From positions 3,895,501 to 3,959,500 of the forward strand of contig FSRD01000001.1 in NCBI GenBank assembly GCA_900129675.1: 64,000 bases of DNA, in the 5' to 3' direction. The position numbers and the translations under genes are program-made. Position 1 is the stretch's first letter. Each line of letters starts with the position of its first letter. This stretch comes from Bradyrhizobium erythrophlei. Its GTDB lineage: Bacteria > Pseudomonadota > Alphaproteobacteria > Rhizobiales > Xanthobacteraceae. The notes under the pieces were generated by a model. It did no database searches. It was not told the origin of the DNA and was given only the letters and a program-made list of their open reading frames with translations. This document shows, piece after piece, positions 24,925 through 33,761 of the stretch.

Positions 24925-26346
24925 TCAGGCGGCTTTTCGTCTGCGCGATGGTCGGTCCGCCAACAGGGCTGCAATCTTCATGAGGTTGTTGGCGAGCACG
25001 GCGGCTGCGACCCACAGCTCAAAGCGCTCGCGACCTTCGGCGAGACAGCGCTTCATGCCACGGCCGCGGAACAACACCGAGATGCGCCCCTCGATGCCCG
25101 CGCGAAAGCGCTGGCCGTCCTTGAACTCCCGGGTCTTCTCATAGGCTTCGCGCTCGGGCGCTTTGGTGCCGCCGCGTTGTGGGATGCACACCACCTTGAC
25201 GCCTTGCTGCTTGCACGACATCACGTTCGTTTCGCTGAAGAAGCCGCGATCCGATCCATACAATTTGGGGACGTCGCCGAAGGTCTGCTTGTGGCGCTCC
25301 AGCGAAGCAATCACATGCTGCTCATCGACGGGATTTCCGTCCAACACTTTATACTGGGTGATCAAGCCGCGCGCGCTTTCGGCGAGGAAGACCTTGTGGC
25401 CGAACTCGATCGGCGTCTGCACCTTGCCGCGCTTGATCAGGTCGGTATGGGGCTCAAAAATCGAATAGATCTTCTCGGCCGTCGGAACTTGCTCGCCATC
25501 GAGCACACGCCGGCGCGACTGACCAATCACACGGGCTCCCAGACCACAAAAATGCTCGATCTCCTTGCGCGTCTCCGCGATCGCCAGATCGGCGATCATA
25601 TCTTTGCCGCGCGCTTTGCGGGTCTGCTGCAGCGCCGTTCGTGCACTTTCGACGACCTCCGTGGCAATGCCGATGAGCTCTCGGTATGTCCCGGTCTGAT
25701 GCTGCTGGCGCTGCCTTGTGGTCATCCGTTGGATCTCTTGCATCCGACGCCGCGCCGATCGCGTCCGATCCCGGAACCCCTTGCTACGCCGGCGCCCCAG
25801 CGCTGCGGCGAGGCGGCCGATCAGGCGCGTGACAACGCGAACGACATCCCATAATAGCGTGTTGTCGGTCGGATGATGAATGTCGGTCTGTACCACCGTG
25901 GTGTCGACACGCAGCTTTTGGCCGTCCTCCAGTCCGAGCTCGACGGCCGCCTGCACCACCAGATCATTGATCGCCTTGAGCGTCTCGGGCGTGAGCCGAT
26001 TGAAGCCGCGGTGGAACGCATCGTGTCGCGGCACCGGCAGACAATAGAAGTCGGTGAACTGGCGCAGTGTGCATCCGTCGGCAATCCGCTCGCGTAATTC
26101 GCGATAGTTCCAGTTCTTGACGCGCATCAGAACCAGCGAGCGCAACACCTGTTGTGGCGTCAGGCCGTTGCGACCGGTCTCGGCCTTCTTCAAACCCCGC
26201 GTCAGATCGCAGCGGACCTGCTCGATCATGTCCTTTTGGTCGTCCAGAAACTCGGAAATAGCTTGCAGCAACGGCTCCAGGCGCAGGCCCTGACGCACCA
26301 GCTCAAAATCGGCAAAACTGACCTGTCGTTCCGCTGTCCGGGACAC
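24925..26346 (-). CDS. ISNCY-type transposase
   Basis: A 473-residue protein starting from GTG, two bases after the stop of the upstream gene. The N-terminal half has LTPQQVLRSLVLMRVKNWNY and RQFTDFYCLPVPRHDAFHRG. The catalytic core includes LRVDTTVVQTDIHHPTDNTLL (first Asp) and LYGSDRGFFSETN (second Asp), and the C-terminal FRAGIEGRISVLFRGRGMKR supplies the Glu. This is the IS5/IS1182-like fold grouped as ISNCY in rhizobia. The frame is intact, so it is probably active. Confidence 0.85.
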   Translation of the reverse strand: MSRTAERQVSFADFELVRQGLRLEPLLQAISEFLDDQKDMIEQVRCDLTRGLKKAETGRNGLTPQQVLRSLVLMRVKNWNYRELRERIADGCTLRQFTDFYCLPVPRHDAFHRGFNRLTPETLKAINDLVVQAAVELGLEDGQKLRVDTTVVQTDIHHPTDNTLLWDVVRVVTRLIGRLAAALGRRRSKGFRDRTRSARRRMQEIQRMTTRQRQQHQTGTYRELIGIATEVVESARTALQQTRKARGKDMIADLAIAETRKEIEHFCGLGARVIGQSRRRVLDGEQVPTAEKIYSIFEPHTDLIKRGKVQTPIEFGHKVFLAESARGLITQYKVLDGNPVDEQHVIASLERHKQTFGDVPKLYGSDRGFFSETNVMSCKQQGVKVVCIPQRGGTKAPEREAYEKTREFKDGQRFRAGIEGRISVLFRGRGMKRCLAEGRERFELWVAAAVLANNLMKIAALLADRPSRRRKAA

Positions 26347-26348
26347 GC

Positions 26349-26696
26349 TCAGCCCTCATCGCTCTTCCTGGCTTGGCGCGCGCGCTTCAGCGCCTTGATA
26401 TATCGCGGTGCCGCCTGGTGCAGCAGATCCTGCAGAGCCCGCCCGTTATCCAGGCTGCGCTGAACCTCCAGCACAAGTTCTTCCGGAACGTAAACGGCAA
26501 CACGACGCCCGTTCGCGCGACCGTACAGCACATAACTTTGATGTTGCTCGCCAGACTGGCACGCCGGGCAATTCTTGCGGATGCACCGGCTCCGCCGCAA
26601 GCTCAGCGAACCGAGAAGTGCAGGCCAAAGATTAGCCGTCTCACTCCGCAGCCAGTGCACGACATCTGAAGGAGATTCCGAATCAACATGCTTCAT
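26349..26696 (-). CDS. DUF6788-like accessory protein of the ISNCY element
   Basis: A 115-residue protein with SLSLRRSRCIRKNCPACQSG (a possible zinc-binding Cys cluster), SYVLYGRANGRRVAVYVPEE and a basic C-terminus. It lies wholly inside the element and just upstream of the transposase on the same strand. Its fixed position suggests a role in transposition, perhaps DNA binding, but the function is not known. Confidence 0.7.
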   Translation of the reverse strand: MKHVDSESPSDVVHWLRSETANLWPALLGSLSLRRSRCIRKNCPACQSGEQHQSYVLYGRANGRRVAVYVPEELVLEVQRSLDNGRALQDLLHQAAPRYIKALKRARQARKSDEG

Positions 26697-27041
26697 AAGA
26701 AGTATGTGATACTATGCACATGCACGCCGCAAGAAAACCCATGCTCGAAAATCGCGAGATAACCCCTATTTTAAAGGGCGAAATGTCTTTCGCGACAGAA
26801 ACTAGGCTAGGCTACTATGATGGTCTCGGACCCGCCTACGGCGGCTATGGCTCCTACGCTTATAACAAAATCCGGATCGGGAGAGAGCTGCGTCCATCGT
26901 TACGGACCCTACGATCCGACTCCGCACCTATTAAGCGGCCAATTAGTTGATTCGAGGTCTTGGCGAGACGGCGCAATTGCTTTTGTGGCCCCCGTGAAAT
27001 CGAAATTACCAGGCGCTTATTTCACAAAAAGGGGATGTCTC

Positions 27042-27287
27042 ATGGTGCATGACACTACCGTCGAACGGGTGACCAACCGGGTATGGGGCATCTTCTCCTC
27101 TCTCGAGCACGGCATTGCCGAGGATAACAATCGCCGGGCGTTACTTAGAGCGTACATCGCTTCGCTTGCCGAGCGCGGAGAGCACAATGCCGACAAGCTC
27201 ACGGTTGACGGCCTTGTGTATTTGAAGAATCTCACTTCCCACAATAAGAAGCCGGTTAAGCGCAGGGATTGCGTCCCGCTGAGATGA
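27042..27287 (+). CDS. Small hypothetical protein
   Basis: An 81-residue protein beginning MVHDTTVERVTNRVWGIFSS, with GGGGA eight bases before the ATG. Two predicted helices (SSLEHGIAEDNNRRALLRAY, VDGLVYLKNLTS) and a basic tail. The stop codon overlaps the next start (ATGA), so the two genes form a coupled pair. Function unknown. Confidence 0.6.
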   Translation: MVHDTTVERVTNRVWGIFSSLEHGIAEDNNRRALLRAYIASLAERGEHNADKLTVDGLVYLKNLTSHNKKPVKRRDCVPLR

Positions 27288-27529
27288 GACAAGTGTCACA
27301 GGCTGCCAGCTGCGGAGCCAAGACCCGGTCGGGCGCGCCATGCAAATCGGCGCCGGTCACCGGGCGGCGCAGGTGCCGAATGCACGGTGGCGCGGACGGC
27401 AGTGGTGCCTCCAAAGGACCAAAGAACGGGAACTACAAGCATGGCCGATACACCGCAGAGGTGGCTGCCACCCGCCGGTGGCTACGCGAGGCCACCCATA
27501 TGCTCTGCGAGCTGAAAAAGCCCACCTGA
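27284..27529 (+). CDS. Small HGG-motif protein
   Basis: An 81-residue protein of the orphan family with CGAKTRSGAPCKSAPVTGR, RCRMHGGADGSGASKGPKN and NYKHGRYTAEV. The C..C, CRMHGG and HG.YT positions are conserved in this family, which is frequent in phages and mobile regions of alphaproteobacteria and may bind metal or nucleic acid. The start overlaps the previous stop by ATGA. Confidence 0.75.
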   Translation: MRQVSQAASCGAKTRSGAPCKSAPVTGRRRCRMHGGADGSGASKGPKNGNYKHGRYTAEVAATRRWLREATHMLCELKKPT

Positions 27530-27934
27530 TGACAGTCGAGACGTTTCGATTCAGTAAGTGAAACACTGGAACAGTACACGCACAGTCCCTCTATCTGCAT
27601 GATCGCCGAGGGTCACCCGTTACCCACCAGCACCGAACTCCTTACCCACAACTTCTGTAGCAGGAGGCAGCTCTTAGAATTTTGCGCGGCCAATATTTCG
27701 CAACGGCAAATTCCCGTTGCGAGCTGATTGGAGGCTGATTGTGTGAATTTCGTCCGGCGCGATCCGCGAAGCCGTCGAGGACGAAGCCTCGCGGGTCGCC
27801 GTAATTGGCGAGGCCGCAGGGGAGGCTGGCCACGCGAGCATGACGCGATCGACATCAGCCTCCATGGCATCCCTCGCTCGATTGGAACAAAAGTTCCAGT
27901 CGCGGGTTAGGGATGGAAAACTCGGGAGGATCTC
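27530..27934. other. Gap without a convincing gene
   Basis: Both strands have short open stretches (for example plus-strand EDEASRVAVIGEAAGEAGHA around 27770), but none has a start with a ribosome-binding site. It may hold a decayed orphan gene. Confidence 0.4.
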
Positions 27935-28102
27935 ATGGATCAAACAACGCGCTGTCCGAAGTGCGGAAAACGAATGATACCGGTTGTCACTATCTCCGGC
28001 CGCACCGACCTCCAATGCATAAGTTGTGACGACCCTGCAGTGAAATGGGCTGAAAGTCCGCTTACAGCCCCTGAGAAGCCAATCCTAGTAGAACGCGTTT
28101 AG
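27935..28102 (+). CDS. Small zinc-ribbon protein
   Basis: A 55-residue protein, MDQTTRCPKCGKRMIPVVTI, with a second pair CISCDD. CPKC...CISC is a classic zinc ribbon. GGGAGG lies five bases before the ATG, which strongly supports it. It resembles the protein at 7460 in size and layout. Probably a nucleic-acid or protein adaptor; function unknown. Confidence 0.7.
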   Translation: MDQTTRCPKCGKRMIPVVTISGRTDLQCISCDDPAVKWAESPLTAPEKPILVERV

Positions 28103-28171
28103 ATCGCTCCGCCCGCCTTGGGCTCATGTCTACCGTCATGAAGTCTCCGGGCGTCAACCCAATCAGGTGCC

Positions 28172-28639
28172 TCAGCGCAACATCGTCCCGAAAACGTGAT
28201 CCCACAGCGTTGTGCTGACGCCGTAATTTCGAGTTGCAAATCTATGATGGCTTCGGTGGTGCTTGAGCAGTGGTAACGGCAATTTATCGGGACCGTGATG
28301 CGCGCAGTGATGCACGAACAGATACCAGGTATAGGCAACTAGCGCGCCCGCAACGAAAGCACCTCCCGCGATCAAATAGACCAGCGCGAAACAAATCCAT
28401 ATCTGCCAAAAAATTGTGATGACCGCTTCGTCGGGATTGGCGTGATGCAGCCGATGTTCGGTTGGTGCGAAACCATGCAGCACGAAACGATGCGCGATAT
28501 ATTCGGCAAGGGTCCACGCAATGACACCACCGGCGAAAAGCACAGCGTCAGAACTCATTGGCAGTCGCGAAATTGCGAGCAGGGCGATTGCGAGAAGAGA
28601 CGCCACCAGCATTTCGGCGAAATGGATGATGGCGGTCAT
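28172..28639 (-). CDS. Fatty acid hydroxylase / sterol desaturase family membrane protein
   Basis: A 155-residue membrane protein with four to five hydrophobic segments and the di-iron histidine boxes of the family: HRFVLHGF, TEHRLHHANP, VHHCAHH and HHRSHHRFATRNYGV. These hydroxylases use O2 to hydroxylate lipids or carotenoids in the membrane. It ends with DHVFGTMLR, as usual for the family. Substrate unknown. Confidence 0.85.
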   Translation of the reverse strand: MTAIIHFAEMLVASLLAIALLAISRLPMSSDAVLFAGGVIAWTLAEYIAHRFVLHGFAPTEHRLHHANPDEAVITIFWQIWICFALVYLIAGGAFVAGALVAYTWYLFVHHCAHHGPDKLPLPLLKHHRSHHRFATRNYGVSTTLWDHVFGTMLR

Positions 28640-28690
28640 GGGCCATCCTAAATACTGTACTGTCAGCAGCGCGGCTTCCCGAGGGTATGA

Positions 28691-28780
28691 TTAGCAGGCC
28701 ACGATGCAATGCATGCCGCGCGCGTAACCGGCAGAGAGGCCGACCAAGACAATTGCGCACGCCAGCAGCAGTTTTCGCAT
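28691..28780 (-). CDS. Very small exported peptide
   Basis: A 29-codon gene, MRKLLLACAIVLVGLSAGY then ARGMHCIVAC. GGAGGG lies six bases before the ATG and the whole reading frame is a typical signal peptide with a short Cys-containing tail. Small genes like this are easily false, but the ribosome-binding site and composition are good. Confidence 0.45.
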   Translation of the reverse strand: MRKLLLACAIVLVGLSAGYARGMHCIVAC

Positions 28781-28916
28781 TCCAACCCTCCATAGAAGGT
28801 CGCCTTCCCATTATATTATAATGGCCTTGCGCCGGGCCCGTTCCGTAGTCAGCCGGCCTATCCGACAAATCGGCGTGGCCCTCCTTCCTTGCATGGCAAC
28901 CTGAATGGCAAAAACC

Positions 28917-29015
28917 CTACTTTCGATGCACGATTTGCGGCGACGGGCGTTGGCAGAAATCCGACAGCAGCCCGGTTGTCATAACGTCCATCGCAGTATT
29001 GGGTGTCTGAGACAT
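28917..29015 (-). pseudogene. N-terminal stub, possibly of a CBS-domain protein
   Basis: A 32-codon frame with AAGGAG six bases before its ATG reads MSQTPNTAMDVMTTGLLSD. The AMDVMTTG part resembles the start of CBS-domain stress proteins (DVMTT.V), but the continuation does not fit in any frame, so this is probably a decayed start of such a gene. A hairpin (GCCAGC-TTCGCT-TGCTGGC) lies just upstream near 29040. Confidence 0.35.
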
Positions 29016-29457
29016 GGCGTGCTCCTTGTCTTTGGCGCCCCTTGCCAGCTTCGCTTGCTGGCGGGACAGGAGCACGGCCGGACCATCCCATTACCGGACA
29101 TCGGAAGCGAAAAATGTAACGCCCCGTAATGAGAGTGACAGTGAACCCTCACGTCAAGGGCACTTCCCTATCACCCAATAGCCGCACCGATGTAATGAAA
29201 GCCTGGGCAAACAAAGCGTAGAATGCGGCCAGAGGGGGCAGTGGTGTTCCGGTTTGTATCAGGGGCGCAGTTGATCCAACTACGACATAAGGCGCAAGCG
29301 TAGATAAATCTAAATGGGCGTAACAGCGGATTTCCGGCTAGGCCCCGACGCCGAATTTTTCTTGTGCGATATTGAACATCGGGCGTCACACGCGGATGGT
29401 TATTTTATTAGTCTCTATAAGACTCATGGGGCAGGTCAACTCAAACGGAGAATGACC
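29016..29457. other. Intergenic region
   Basis: No supportable gene. It contains the GCCAGC/GCTGGC hairpin near 29040-29058 and presumably the promoters of the divergent genes on either side. Confidence 0.4.
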
Positions 29458-29823
29458 ATGAGCGATAACGTGACGTTATTTCCGAACATCTTGCAGCCAG
29501 CAGCTGCTTTGAAGGCCTATGCGCCGATAGGCGTCAAGTTCTGGGAGAACCAAGAAACCGCGCTCGAAGGCTTGCAGGAATTTGCGGATGGTTGGTTTGC
29601 CCGGCGTCATAAGGGCATGCAAGCGGCGCTTGAAACGGCCAAACATATTGGCGATGCCGAGACGCCCTCCGATATACTCCGGGAATATCAGAACTGGGTC
29701 ACGCGAGAGATGGAACTGTTAGCGGAGGATGGGAAGGCCTATCAGCAACAAGTGCTGAGGGCCGGAGTTCAGCTGAACGCACCGCCGGAAGCGCCACAGG
29801 CCGACGAGCGTCGGACCGGCTAA
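29458..29823 (+). CDS. Phasin-like protein
   Basis: A 121-residue, mostly helical protein beginning MSDNVTLFPNILQPAAALKA; the central part (KFWENQETALEGLQEFADGW, ALETAKHIGDAETPSDILRE, YQNWVTREMELLAEDG) has the amphipathic heptads of phasins that coat polyhydroxybutyrate granules. The start at 29458 was chosen because GGAGA lies six bases upstream; an ATG six bases earlier is also possible. The substrate granule is inferred only from the family. Confidence 0.7.
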   Translation: MSDNVTLFPNILQPAAALKAYAPIGVKFWENQETALEGLQEFADGWFARRHKGMQAALETAKHIGDAETPSDILREYQNWVTREMELLAEDGKAYQQQVLRAGVQLNAPPEAPQADERRTG

Positions 29824-29825
29824 CG

Positions 29826-30036
29826 CCCCCCTTGTCATAAAAGCGGACCGTCCCGCGCGGCTCCGGACCTTCGCCGATCTCAATCTCGGCGTCGTGAACA
29901 TGCGCCAGCACTTGAGTCAGGTCGCGCATGTCGAGCAACGCTCCGCAGATCGGGCAATTGCCGAAATGATCGGCCTCGGTTTCGGCAACGCCGTCGGGGT
30001 CGATGGCCTCGATGGCCGCCTGCTTTCGTCATTGAT
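29826..30036 (-). pseudogene. Zinc-ribbon orphan protein without a start
   Basis: The minus strand reads ETEADHFGNCPICGALLDMR then DLTQVLAHVHDAEIEIGEG, a small rhizobial orphan family with CPIC and a His-rich helix. The frame lacks a start codon after the upstream in-frame TGA near 30035, and the C-terminus runs on antisense to the phasin gene. It is probably truncated or frameshifted. Confidence 0.5.
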
Positions 30037-30108
30037 CCCGCGGCAGCTTCCGGCGTCCCCAATGCTTGTCCTTCCGCGACGAGTCGAACACACGTTCAAC
30101 GCGGCGGT

Positions 30109-30226
30109 TCAGGCTCTCATGACGCCAATTCGCGCAAACATCGTTGGCCCTCCCAATTCCGCGACCAGCATCAGGCCCTCAATCGCGGCTTGCCATTCAG
30201 GGGTGAATAGCAAACGGCTAAGGCAT
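30109..30226 (-). pseudogene. Small orphan protein with one-base insertion
   Basis: From an ATG with GGGGGAAA upstream the frame stops at once (ATG CCT TAG). Skipping one base gives MPSRLLFTPEWQAAIEGLM followed by LVAELGGPTMFARIGVMRA and a stop, a family seen elsewhere in rhizobial accessory DNA. The ATG lies inside the end of the upstream gene, which suggests coupling before the lesion. Confidence 0.55.
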
Positions 30227-30430
30227 ATTCGTTTCCCCCTTGGGTGGCACAAGTCGCACCTTTTTTAGAGCGAGTGCCCGGTCAATCGCTTTCTCGGCTT
30301 CGACCACTGCCGCCGATTTACTGTGCGCTTGGCCCGTGATCACCACGTCAGCAACCGACGCGGACCATTTCCACAAGTGCCGCCCGATGCCTTGAACGAC
30401 CGTATATTCGATGTCTCGATATTTCATCAT
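30218..30430 (-). CDS. Small hypothetical protein
   Basis: About 70 residues, MMKYRDIEYTVVQGIGRHLW then KWSASVADVVITGQAHSKSA and a helical end (VVEAEKAIDRALALKKVRLV). The strand-strand-helix layout resembles small orphan proteins of the KTSC/DUF1508 size class, but I cannot assign a family. It overlaps the next (broken) gene. Confidence 0.6.
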   Translation of the reverse strand: MMKYRDIEYTVVQGIGRHLWKWSASVADVVITGQAHSKSAAVVEAEKAIDRALALKKVRLVPPKGETNMP

Positions 30431-30736
30431 TGTCCGCACCTAAGCCGGTTAGCTGCGTCTCTGGTATAGCTTGGGATTCAAATAAGAACTCGAGCGGGCA
30501 ACCCGCAAGAACTCGGTCAACTGTAACGGGAATTGCGTAGGCGCCTGCCCCTACTATCGGTTCTTGGCGGATGCTGCGGGACCGATCATCGACACATCGT
30601 GGCCATCTGTAATGCATGCACATGAAGGTTGTGGCCACTTCCGTTCCTGACCCATCTCGGAAGTAGGCCCTAGTCCAGCAGCGGCCCGATATGCTTTGAT
30701 TGCGTGGGGCTGGAACTGAGCCGCATGGGTGGCCTG
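30431..30736. other. Gap without a recognisable gene
   Basis: No frame on either strand has both a ribosome-binding site and protein-like composition. Confidence 0.4.
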
Positions 30737-31033
30737 ATGTACATATTCATTCGAAAGTTCACCAAGGTTCGTTCGGTTGCGGATGCTGCCCGCCGCGCCA
30801 AAAGCGGCATCGGTCAGATCCTAAGGGAATCGCACGGATTCAGATCTTATTATGTACTGGATGGGGGCGAAGGCGTCGGTGTCGCTGTGATGATATTCGA
30901 GGACCGCGAAAGCGCTAATGCGGCGAACGATAAAGTACTGGAGTTTGTTCAAGCAAGCCTGCTTGACCTTAATCTTGGAGACCCCGAAATCATCGCCGGG
31001 GAAGTTTTGGTGAATATAGAATCTGATGCGTAA
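30737..31033 (+). CDS. ABM-like dimeric alpha/beta-barrel protein
   Basis: A 98-residue protein, MYIFIRKFTKVRSVADAARR, with GIGQILRESHGFRSYYVLDG and VAVMIFEDRESANAANDKVL. The beta-alpha-beta-beta layout with a G-F-x-x-Y-Y turn and F-E-D/S-R-E-x-A segment matches ferredoxin-like antibiotic-biosynthesis-monooxygenase-type domains. Its biochemical role is unknown. An ATG 33 bases upstream is possible but gives a less typical N-terminus. Confidence 0.7.
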   Translation: MYIFIRKFTKVRSVADAARRAKSGIGQILRESHGFRSYYVLDGGEGVGVAVMIFEDRESANAANDKVLEFVQASLLDLNLGDPEIIAGEVLVNIESDA

Positions 31034-31216
31034 TTGTTCGTAAAGGCTACTCATCCGCCACGTGCGCAAGCACGGCGTCGAGAGGCAGCCGTAGCGCTCG
31101 CCAACAAGAAAAGTCGTGTTCACTTTGACCTTTGCGCGTGAACGCCAAGTCTTTATCGAAGTTTAAGAAAATGACATGGCCGCCGTCTGCAGCGGCCAGG
31201 ATATTGTTTGCGGCGA

Positions 31217-32461
31217 TTACTTCTTGACGGCGAACACCCAGACGACGCCGCCTTGAGGCACGTTATTCTCGACACCGATATTATTACTGGTCGCCAATGC
31301 GTCCTGGATGCGCTGGGCGTCTACGCCCCAACCCGACTGGACGGCGATATATTCCGCGCCGTCCACCTCGTACGCGATCGGCATGCCCATGATGCCGGAG
31401 TTGGTCTTTTGCTCCCAAAGCAATTCGCCTGTCTTCGCATGAAAGGCGCGGAACATCCGGTCATTGGTGCCTCCGACCAGGACGAGATCGCCCGCGGTAG
31501 CCGTCACCGAACCGAACAGCTGCGATTTGGGGAAATTATACGACCAGACCTTCTTTCCTGTGGCCGGATCCCACGCTTGCAACTCGCCGTAATGATCGGC
31601 TCCGGGACGAACCTTCAGACCGATATCTTCCGGCTTGGTCCCGAGCCAAAGCTTACCAGGATCGAGCGGCACCTTCTCGCCGGTAAAGCCGCCGCAGAAA
31701 TTCTCGTTGGCCGGAACGTAGACAAAGCGGGTCTTCTGACTATACGCCGCCGACGGCCAATCCTTGCCGCCCCATAACGAAGGACAGAATTCAACCCGCT
31801 TGCCAATAACCGGCTTGTGAGCCGGGTCGACAATCGGCTTGCCACTCTCGGGCTCAATGCCTTTCCAGACGTCGGTATGAATAAAAGGCCAGCCGGCTAC
31901 ATATTTGATGCTGTCCGGCTTGCGCTCCAGTACCCAGAAGATCGCGTTGCGTCCCGGATGGATAAGACTCTTGATAGAGCGGCCATCCCTTTGCAGGTCG
32001 ACCAGCATGGGTGCGTCCACCTCGTCCCAATCCCAGGAATCGTTTTGATGGTACTGGAAGAATGTTTTTATCTTGCCGCTATCGGGATCGAGCGCGAGCA
32101 CTGAGGCTGTGTAGAGATTGTCGCCGGGGTGAGTATCGCCCGGCCAAGGTGCGGCGTTGCCAAAGTGGTCTGGGATACCAAAGTTCAGGACTACAAGAAG
32201 GGGCAGTACCTGACGCTGATGCCATTGGTCGTCGATGGAAAGGTGATCGTCGGCGGTTCCGGTGGTGAATTCGGAATTCGTGGTTACGTCGTTGCGTACG
32301 ATGCCGACACGGGCAAGGAACTGTGGCGGACCTTCACTATCCCCGGCGAAGGCGAGCCAGGTCACGAAACGTGGAAAGGCGATGACTGGAAAACGGGCGG
32401 CGGATCTGCCTGGATGACGGGCACCTACGATCCAGACACCAAGACGATCTATTGGGGTGTG
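31217..32461 (-). pseudogene. PQQ-dependent alcohol dehydrogenase, truncated and partly inverted
   Basis: The minus strand from 32161 encodes the C-terminal ~315 residues of a quinoprotein dehydrogenase: GNAAPWPGDTHPGDNLYTAS, FFQYHQNDSWDWDEVDAPML, YVPANENFCGGFTGE, and tryptophan-docking repeats such as GELLWEQKTNSGIMGMPIAY. The preceding 100 codons lie next to it but on the plus strand (32162-32461). The N-terminal third, with the signal peptide, is missing. The native enzyme is periplasmic and oxidises alcohols with PQQ and a metal. Confidence 0.88.
32162..32461 (+). other. Exactly inverted 300-bp segment of the PQQ dehydrogenase
   Basis: On the plus strand the frame reads KVVWDTKVQDYKKGQYLTLM, PLVVDGKVIVGGSGGEFGI, VVAYDADTGKELWRTF and DPDTKTIYWGV. 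If 32162-32461 were flipped, YWGV would join GNAAPWPGD at 32161 without a missing or extra base, which is the normal family sequence. The segment is 300 bp, or 100 codons. No long inverted repeats were seen at its ends, only weak similarity (GCGGCG/GCGGAC). Confidence 0.85.
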
Positions 32462-32907
32462 CGTCCGCCTAATACGGCCATCCAATTCGCCAGTTAAGGC
32501 CACGAGGGAGGGTGACCGTCCGCGTTAAACGCGCGAGAGCCGCCGGGTTTCCCCAGCGGCTCGCCCGTTGCGTAGTGATGTGGTGCGACGCGCAGCGTCG
32601 CGTGGTGGAACGTTGCGATGCGCCGAGGCGCACGCGTTGCCTACCGTAATGTCGATAAGTCCTACGCATCTCATCGACTACGCTAACATGGCTGGTCGCG
32701 AGGCGACTTCAAGACAGCGCTGCTGCCATAGTCGCCATCTCTTTCGATTCGCGCCGAAAAGGCCACGACTGCTTTAATCGGATGTAACAAAACCTCTAAC
32801 GGTCGGTTTCGGCGCTGACGACTGCGGTGCTTGCGCATGGTGCCGTTGAGCCATCGTACCTGCCGAAAGCCGTGATATGCTTTAGCGGCAAGCAGCGGGG
32901 AACCCAG
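32462..32907. other. Hairpin-rich gap
   Basis: No supportable gene. It contains GAGCCGC...GCGGCTC (about 32534-32559) and GCGACGC-GCA-GCGTCGC (about 32588-32604), both strong stem-loops; the first could end transcription of rightward genes. No function assigned. Confidence 0.4.
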
Positions 32908-33114
32908 ATGTCAGAAGACGCCCTTATCGTCATAACAAACGCCATCAAAACCGCTTTCATCGATCATCCCGGTACTGGCCACGGCACGATGTGGGACCAA
33001 GTCACGAAAAGTGACGAAGAAAGTGTTCACCTCGCCAAGGCTGTGATGGTTGCTCTTCGCAAAGCCGGGTATTCTATTGGCAAGGTCGACGAGCAGAAAG
33101 CCCCGAAGTCTTAA
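32908..33114 (+). CDS. Small hypothetical protein
   Basis: A 68-residue protein (MSEDALIVITNAIKTAFIDH ... LAKAVMVALRKAGYSIGKV) with GGGGAA before the ATG. It is mostly helical and acidic. A GC-rich hairpin (GCCCCGC...GCGGGGC, 33126-33147) follows and may terminate it. Function unknown. Confidence 0.6.
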   Translation: MSEDALIVITNAIKTAFIDHPGTGHGTMWDQVTKSDEESVHLAKAVMVALRKAGYSIGKVDEQKAPKS

Positions 33115-33404
33115 AGGCGAGAAGCGCCCCGCCGACTGTCGCGGGGCCTGCATCATTACCTTGCAACGACGCGCGCCTAAGGCGCGCTGCTCTCGGCGTC
33201 CATCTTGAAACGCGCGATCATGAACCGATGAAGGCTCTGAGGGCATAGCTTGCTCTACCGGGGCAAGCTGATTGTCGATCACGGTCCCGAGTGGCTTGGC
33301 GGTCGTGGGCGTCGGATATTCCCATTGGGCAGTAAAATCCCGGATTGATCCAGCGTAACGACTCCAACCCTATGAGCCGAGTGAGCGTCGCCGGGGCTGG
33401 TCTT

Positions 33405-33545
33405 ATGAAATACAGGAACGTCAATTTCGAGGTTGACCTCGTGGCCGTGGACAAGTGGCGTTGGGCCATACTGCCTAGAAGGGCGTCTGGCCTAACATTG
33501 ATCGGTCAGGCAGGAGGAACCCGTGATCAGGCCATTGGAGATTGA
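33405..33545 (+). CDS. Small orphan protein, C-terminus probably frameshifted
   Basis: A 46-residue frame, MKYRNVNFEVDLVAVDKWRW then AILPRRASGLTLIGQAGGT and RDQAIGD. The strand-rich start and TRDQAI end resemble a small rhizobial family (KYR.V.FEV...RW...TRDQAI..C...I). In this family a helix normally follows, and a one-base shift near 33539 would continue EIDAMLEREN, so the gene may be damaged. Confidence 0.5.
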   Translation: MKYRNVNFEVDLVAVDKWRWAILPRRASGLTLIGQAGGTRDQAIGD

Positions 33546-33624
33546 TGCCATGTTGGAAAGGGAAAATGCCTAGCGGCCCGTCTGCGAGGGGTCTTCGACG
33601 CAACGGCGCGCGCGATGATCGAGT

Positions 33625-33761
33625 CTAGCTCTTGCGCGGCCTTGGGGCCGCCCTCATGCGTTCCTTCGACAACTCGTGAAGGTTCTTCTGCATCTCCTTG
33701 AGCGCGCCGCTGAATTTATCAACGACCTCGGCGACAAGGCGCATGGTTTTTGGTTGGACAT
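33625..33761 (-). pseudogene. Phage tape-measure-like N-terminal remnant
   Basis: Starting at an ATG at 33761 (MSNQKP) and shifting one base, the minus strand reads TMRLVAEVVDKFSGALKEMQ then KNLHELSKERMRA. The (M/R)LVAEVVDKFSG.LK.M opening is typical of phage tail tape-measure proteins. The frame ends after 45 residues, whereas real tape measures are hundreds of residues long. It is weak evidence of an old prophage. Confidence 0.4.

Larger units (their letters stand above)
24713..26805 (-). mobile_element. ISNCY-type insertion sequence with 6-bp target duplication
   Basis: The ends are an 18-bp perfect inverted repeat, CTAGTTTCTGTCGCGAAA (24713-24730) and its complement (26788-26805). Immediately outside, GCTAGG is present on both sides (24707-24712 and 26806-26811) as a direct repeat. 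The 2093-bp element encodes two minus-strand genes, a DUF6788-like protein and a transposase. It appears complete and relatively recent. Confidence 0.88.

Noticed and set aside
31208..31777. Plus-strand frame antisense to the PQQ dehydrogenase
   Set aside because: It mirrors the dehydrogenase coding phase; the minus-strand protein has clear family motifs.
32162..32503. Minus-strand extension of the PQQ dehydrogenase frame through the inverted segment
   Set aside because: The translated part does not resemble the family; the true sequence is on the plus strand in this segment.
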